Notes under the pieces: model-generated
What the model was told of the DNA's origin: nothing
The model's input: only the letters and a program-made list of their open reading frames with translations
Database searches by the model: none
Shown here: positions 50,585 through 54,435 of the stretch, one piece after another
Layout: the number at the start of each line of letters is the position of its first letter
Position numbering within the stretch: position 1 is the first letter of the stretch
Origin: JAZGDL01 sp036477795
Lineage (GTDB): Bacteria; Planctomycetota; Phycisphaerae; UBA1845
Direction: 5' to 3'
Assembly: GCA_036477795.1 (NCBI GenBank)
Contig: JAZGDL010000230.1
Span: 1-54,435, forward strand
Length of the DNA stretch: 54,435 nucleotides
Position numbers and translations under genes: made by a program

Positions 50585-51646
50585 ATGCAGCCTGCGGTCG
50601 TACGAGTTCTTGACGCCAATGCCAATCGGGCGCGCGAAGGGTTTCGCGTGATCGAGGATTTTGTGCGCTTTGATCTCGACGACGGCGCCTTTTGCGCCCA
50701 AATCAAGTCCGCCCGGCACGAGTTGGCGGCTGCCTTGAATGCCGCCTCGATGCCTCCACTGGTCCGCGGGCGCGACGTTACGTCCGACGTTGGCCGGTCG
50801 GTCGAGACCAATGCGGAGTACGCCCGCAGCCACCCCGGGCACGTCGCCATCGCCGCCGCCAAGCGGGTGACCGAAGCCCTCCGCGTGCTGGAGGAATACA
50901 CCAAGACCTTCGACCCGCAACATGCCCGCAAATTTGAGCGACTGCGCTATAATGCCTATGAAATCGAGCGGGCCCTGTGCATTCGGTTGGACACCCGCAC
51001 ACGGTTCGCCCGCGTCCGGCTGTACGTGCTCATCACCGAATCGCTGTGCAGCGGGCCCTGGTTGGCGACGGCGGAGCGAGCCATCGAGGGCGGCGCTGAC
51101 TGTATCCAGCTTCGTGAGAAATCGCTGTGCGATCAGGTGCTGCTGGACCGCGCCCGCGAGCTCGGCAGATTATGTCGCAACGCCGGTGTTCAACTGGTTA
51201 TCAACGATCGTGCGGACATTGCCCGGCTGTGCGGTGCGGACGGCGTGCACGTCGGGCGGGAGGACCTGAGCGTATCCCAGGCCCGGCGGATTGCAGGCCC
51301 TTCGGTGCAGGTCGGCGTGTCAACGCATACTTTGGAGCAGGCCCGTGCCGCCATGTCGGCCTCGCCGGACTACATCGCCGTGGGGCCGATGTTCGCGACC
51401 AACACCAAACCGCAGGATCATGTGCCCGGCCCGTCGTTATTGACTGATGTGCAAGCTGAGACGTCACTTCCGATTGTCCCCGTCGGCGGAATCGGCGCCG
51501 ACAACCTCGAGACAGTCATAATAGCCGGCGCCCGCCGCGTCTGCGTCTGCACCGCCGTCATCGCCCAACCCGACGTCGCCGCAGCCGCTGGGGAACTGAA
51601 ACGCCGGTTGTGTACCGGCGCCGCTTCCGATCGGTCGTTTTGTTAG
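50585..51646 (+). CDS. thiE: Thiamine-phosphate synthase with N-terminal ThiD2-like domain
   Basis: A 353-residue fusion. Residues 1-130 (VRVLDANANRAREGFRVIEDFVRF...LRVLEEYTKTF) match the helical ThiD2-like domain found ahead of ThiE in some bacteria. Residues 138-350 are ThiE, which joins HMP-PP and thiazole-P: LYVLITES, GADCIQLREK, VINDRADIARLCGADGVHVGREDL, GVSTHTLEQA, YIAVGPMFATNTK, PIVPVGGI. ATG 50585 is about 10 nt after a GGGGGAG; the upstream frame reads through a repeat. No TPP riboswitch was seen. Confidence 0.9.
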   Translation: MQPAVVRVLDANANRAREGFRVIEDFVRFDLDDGAFCAQIKSARHELAAALNAASMPPLVRGRDVTSDVGRSVETNAEYARSHPGHVAIAAAKRVTEALRVLEEYTKTFDPQHARKFERLRYNAYEIERALCIRLDTRTRFARVRLYVLITESLCSGPWLATAERAIEGGADCIQLREKSLCDQVLLDRARELGRLCRNAGVQLVINDRADIARLCGADGVHVGREDLSVSQARRIAGPSVQVGVSTHTLEQARAAMSASPDYIAVGPMFATNTKPQDHVPGPSLLTDVQAETSLPIVPVGGIGADNLETVIIAGARRVCVCTAVIAQPDVAAAAGELKRRLCTGAASDRSFC

Positions 51647-51653
51647 ACGTTTC

Positions 51654-51689
51654 AAAAAAGCGGGCCGGAGCTTCCACCGCCCCGGCCCG
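51654..51689 (-). terminator. Rho-independent terminator of the Cys-rich protein gene
   Basis: On the minus strand CGGGCCGG (51682-51689) pairs perfectly with CCGGCCCG (51661-51668), followed by a run of six T (51654-51659). It is 32 nt after the stop of the gene at 51721. Confidence 0.85.
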
Positions 51690-51720
51690 AATGGACTGCC
51701 TAGCTTCCTGGGAGAACGCT

Positions 51721-52653
51721 CTACGATCGCGAATCCACAACCACCTCCACGATGGTGCGAGCGATGAACTCGGCCAACATCAACTTGGCCGACTGTTCGC
51801 ATTGCGTCTCCTGATCACCGACGACGTAGGTCACCTTCTTGCCGGCGGCCTTGCAGCTCTTCAGGCAGGTCACCGGCTTGCCTTCGGACATGTACGTCAT
51901 CTTGATGCCCGAGATGGCCTCCTGTGCCTTGGTGGCCACTTTGCCGGCTTTGTCTTGATCGTCGAAGTCGAAGCCCGCCAGACGGTACTTCACCTTTGCC
52001 TTGGCGTCCTTGGCTATCTTAGCCGCCGTAGCGGGACACTTGTAGCACTTGTCCCCGGCGACGAACTGGACACTGGCCATCTCGTTGGCCTTTTCAGTGA
52101 TGAGTCCGGCCAATGCGACTTTGGCCTTGCCTCGGGTCTCGTAGGACTTGCTGTCCACGAGGAACGTCATCTTGCCGCCGATGGACGCAGCCTTGTCACT
52201 GGCCGACTTGAAGCAACAGGTCTCGAGATCGCCGACCTTGTAGGTCATCTTGGGGAAGGACGCCAGGATCGTTTCGATCTGACCGGCTCTATAGGACTGA
52301 CGGCAGGTCGGCTTGGACCCGACAAGCTTGGCCGTGCCTGTCTTGGAAGAACACTTGGTACAACCCTTGGGACAATTCCCGGAACAACCCGCTTTGCCGG
52401 CGACTGTCTTTGCGCCCTTCCAGCCGCAGCGTTTCTTGGACACCAACGATGACTTGGCGCCCTTCGCGCAGCACGGCTTCTTGGTGCTTACTGTCTTGAC
52501 CTGGGCGCCGTCTTCGGTTTTTTTCGCCGCAGCGGTGTCCGCGTTGGCCTTGGCCTTGAGGGCCTTCTGGCAGTTGGGGGGACATGCGTAGGCTGATGCC
52601 GAGAAGGCAAACGCCAACGCCACTATGAGACTCAAAGACTTCTTAATGTTCAT
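51721..52653 (-). CDS. Secreted Lys/Cys-rich protein with repeated MTY-motif domains, unknown function
   Basis: A 310-residue exported protein with a clear signal peptide (MNIKKSLSLIVALAFAFSASAYA, cleaved before CPPNC). About 90 Lys/Cys-rich residues follow, with pairs such as CC, CGW and CSGNCPKGCTKC. Two or more copies of a 70-80-residue unit come next, with (K)MTYxVGDxxTxC...A...GGKMTFLV...VQFVAGDKCYKCP and KMTYMSEGKPVTC...KKVTYVVGDQETQC. At least 20 Cys in all suggests metal binding or disulfide cross-linking in the periplasm. I do not recognise a named family. AGGAG lies 11 nt before the ATG. A good terminator follows. Confidence 0.8.
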   Translation of the reverse strand: MNIKKSLSLIVALAFAFSASAYACPPNCQKALKAKANADTAAAKKTEDGAQVKTVSTKKPCCAKGAKSSLVSKKRCGWKGAKTVAGKAGCSGNCPKGCTKCSSKTGTAKLVGSKPTCRQSYRAGQIETILASFPKMTYKVGDLETCCFKSASDKAASIGGKMTFLVDSKSYETRGKAKVALAGLITEKANEMASVQFVAGDKCYKCPATAAKIAKDAKAKVKYRLAGFDFDDQDKAGKVATKAQEAISGIKMTYMSEGKPVTCLKSCKAAGKKVTYVVGDQETQCEQSAKLMLAEFIARTIVEVVVDSRS

Positions 52654-52722
52654 ACCTCGCTCTTGCTCCTATTAATTAGATCGGGCTCGCTAACCATGGA
52701 AAACCGACATCCGAATTCGGGG

Positions 52723-52728
52723 ATTATA
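52723..52728 (-). promoter_or_regulatory. Candidate -10 box of the Cys-rich protein gene
   Basis: A perfect TATAAT on the minus strand, 70 nt before the ATG at 52653. No good -35 lies at 16-18 nt (TAGCAT/GTAGCA), so the promoter is only partly supported. Confidence 0.4.
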
Positions 52729-52874
52729 ACAACTTCGGCCGCCACATGCTACCGCTACAACCTTTTTTCCGGCATCCCCGACAGCTTTTGACGAAATCCG
52801 CTTATGTATCAGGCTTGTCACGAGCAGCGGTACTTCGTAGCTTGATCCTGGCGCAGAAACGCGGATTGAAGGCG

Positions 52875-54020
52875 ATGATCAAAGTCGGACACGTCGTCAC
52901 CAGCTACAGCAGCGCTGTAACCATCCTCAAGCGAAAGCTGGCGGCTCTGAATGCCTACGATGATTTGGACGTGGTAATTATCACCGGTCCGGTCCCGGAA
53001 CGTCTCAATCTGTCCCCACCCCCCGTGCGGCACCTGGTGGCCCCGCTGGTGCGACCGATCAGCCCGGTCGCCGACCTGAAGTGCGTTTGGGCCCTGAAAA
53101 ACCTGTTCCGCCGCGAGGAAATCGATATCGTGCACACTCACACCTCCAAAGCGGGCGTGGTCGGCGCGATCGCCGCCAGGTTGGCGCGGGTGCCGCTGGT
53201 TCTGCACACCTATCACGGTTTGGCCTTTTACGATGGCCAGAGCCGCCGGCAGTACCACGCCTACCGCCTCATCGAAGCGGCTGTATCGCATTTACGCCAT
53301 CACGTCTTCAGCCAGAACCGACGCGACGTGGAAGAATGTGGGAAATTGATGGGTTCGCCCCACAGGGTGACGTACGAAGGCAACGGCGTCGATATCCCAG
53401 AGGTGCGCCGGTCCGCCGATGAAAACATTCACCGTGCCGAAAACGACTACCCCCCCGGGGCATTTCGCATAGCGATGATCAGCCGCTTGGAGCCGGTCAA
53501 ATGCGTGAGCGATTTCCTTGAAGCCTGCACCTTACTCCAACGCACCGGGCTCGATTATTCCGTGGTGATCGCCGGCCGGGGGCCACTGGAAGCAGCCCTG
53601 AGAAAGGAAATCACCGACCGCAGCCTCGATCAGCGGGTCCGCCTGCTGGGCTGGACAAACCATGTCCATGCCTTGATGGCAGCGGCTGACGTTGTCGTGC
53701 TCACGTCCGCGAAGGAGGGCCTGCCGCGTGCAGTTCTGGAGGCCATGGCCCTGGCCAGACCGGTCGTCGCCACCGACGTGCCCGGCACGCAGGAAGTGGT
53801 GATCCATAATGAAACCGGCTATCTGGCTCCGTTGGGGCAACCGCGTGTGCTCGGCGATCACATCACAGCGTTGGCTGACAACGCTGACCTGCGGCGCCGA
53901 TTCGGCCAAGCGGGCCGGTCACGCGTCCGCGAGCATTTCAACGACGAAAAAATCGCCGCGTCGCTACGAGAGTTTTACATACGGCACCAACGTGTGCACA
54001 AACCCCGCAAATCGTGGTAG
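52875..54020 (+). CDS. GT4-family glycosyltransferase
   Basis: A 381-residue glycosyltransferase of the GT-B fold. The frame opens at 52746, but the ATG at 52875 starts the conserved strand MIKVGHVVTSYSS; GAAGG is only 2 nt away, so the start may be a little upstream. Donor-site features are ISRLEPVKCVSDFLEA, VIAGRGPLE, LLGWTNHVHALMAAADVVVLTS and the E-x7-E motif EGLPRAVLE. It probably acts in surface polysaccharide synthesis at the inner face of the membrane. The sugar is unknown. Confidence 0.9.
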   Translation: MIKVGHVVTSYSSAVTILKRKLAALNAYDDLDVVIITGPVPERLNLSPPPVRHLVAPLVRPISPVADLKCVWALKNLFRREEIDIVHTHTSKAGVVGAIAARLARVPLVLHTYHGLAFYDGQSRRQYHAYRLIEAAVSHLRHHVFSQNRRDVEECGKLMGSPHRVTYEGNGVDIPEVRRSADENIHRAENDYPPGAFRIAMISRLEPVKCVSDFLEACTLLQRTGLDYSVVIAGRGPLEAALRKEITDRSLDQRVRLLGWTNHVHALMAAADVVVLTSAKEGLPRAVLEAMALARPVVATDVPGTQEVVIHNETGYLAPLGQPRVLGDHITALADNADLRRRFGQAGRSRVREHFNDEKIAASLREFYIRHQRVHKPRKSW

Positions 54021-54029
54021 TTTACGTAT

Positions 54030-54435
54030 ATGAAAACACGAAACCATTATCTGTGTACCGTCATTTGCAGCTTCGGTGTCACCAGCGCCCACGCCGGAGA
54101 CGCAGCCGATAGGCTGCACCGGCTTTTCGCCGAGCGCTATGCCTGGGAGATGCGCGAATTCCCGGAACGGGCCATGTCACGGGGGGATTACACCAACGCC
54201 GACAAGATCACCGACGTCAGCCTGGCAGCCGTCCAACGGCGGCATGCCGAAAGGCGCGCCCACCTGGAACGTCTGCTGGCCATCAAGAAACGCTCGTTGA
54301 GCGACGAAGACCGGCTCAGCTACGACATGTTTCAGTGGATGCTGCAAAACGAGATCGAGGCCCATCGATTCCGCATGTTTCTCGCCCCCGTGGGCCAGCG
54401 ATCGGGACCACACCAGACCATCCCACAGATGGGCG
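54030..54435 (+). CDS. DUF885 family secreted protein (3' end outside window)
   Basis: Starts 9 nt after the glycosyltransferase stop and is open to the right edge (135 codons). The signal peptide is MKTRNHYLCTVICSFGVTSA, cleaved near AHA. The mature part starts ADRLHRLFAERYAWEM and continues with LSDEDRLSYDMFQWMLQNEI and HQTIPQMG, the typical opening of DUF885 proteins (often annotated as putative metallopeptidases; the metal motif would lie beyond this window). Confidence 0.75.
   Translation, partial: MKTRNHYLCTVICSFGVTSAHAGDAADRLHRLFAERYAWEMREFPERAMSRGDYTNADKITDVSLAAVQRRHAERRAHLERLLAIKKRSLSDEDRLSYDMFQWMLQNEIEAHRFRMFLAPVGQRSGPHQTIPQMG

Overview
The window is GC-rich bacterial chromosome, most likely from the Planctomycetota and probably a Phycisphaerae-like lineage. 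The reasons are very large TPR and FG-GAP/VCBS (CRTAC1-type) secreted proteins, a prepilin-like protein of the sort common in that phylum, a VanZ-type membrane protein, an ispA-dxs-nadK cluster, Gram-negative RND/TolC efflux genes, and several families of dispersed palindromic repeats between and sometimes inside genes. The taxonomic call is an inference from gene content; no rRNA is present.

Layout. (1) 1-10.8 kb: a heavy-metal efflux locus with two RND permeases (the first cut by the left edge), a small secreted Cys/His-rich protein, a TolC-type lipoprotein and a periplasmic adaptor. It ends in a 22-bp stem palindrome that rewrites the tail of the second permease. (2) 11.1-24.3 kb: a tRNA-Thr gene, a divergent tyrosine-recombinase-like gene, then a tight three-gene set: a SNF2 helicase with an N-terminal HTH and a C-terminal DUF3883, a DUF1156 DNA methylase, and a DUF499 ATPase. 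This is a helicase-methylase-ATPase anti-phage candidate. A RecB-like nuclease remnant follows on the other strand. (3) 24.7-28.5 kb: isoprenoid precursor and NADP synthesis (polyprenyl synthase, DXP synthase, NAD kinase). (4) 28.6-40.7 kb: giant secreted or anchored repeat proteins (TPR plus FG-GAP, CRTAC1, TPR), interrupted by an AbrB/Doc toxin-antitoxin pair that sits between two near-identical copies of the CRTAC1 gene's 3' end. (5) 40.9-54.4 kb: prepilin-like protein, quinone oxidoreductase, VanZ protein, purF-purM, a double thioredoxin-like lipoprotein, ribBA, a ThiE fusion, a secreted Cys-rich protein, a GT4 glycosyltransferase, and the start of a DUF885 protein cut by the right edge.

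How the genes work together. The efflux genes form one tripartite cell-envelope machine, with two inner-membrane pumps probably sharing one adaptor and one outer-membrane channel. The defence trio is transcribed as a unit behind an AT-rich leader full of inverted repeats, and its own HTH-helicase could bind there. dxs and the prenyl synthase supply isoprenoid diphosphates. purF/purM, ribBA and thiE are ordinary housekeeping biosynthesis genes.

The most unusual material is the repeat content: at least eight palindrome families, a 103-bp two-hairpin element present three times, and a palindrome that reads as RGMNPAAR in the same frame in two genes and at a third site. All functional assignments come from motif recognition by eye; no database search was run.
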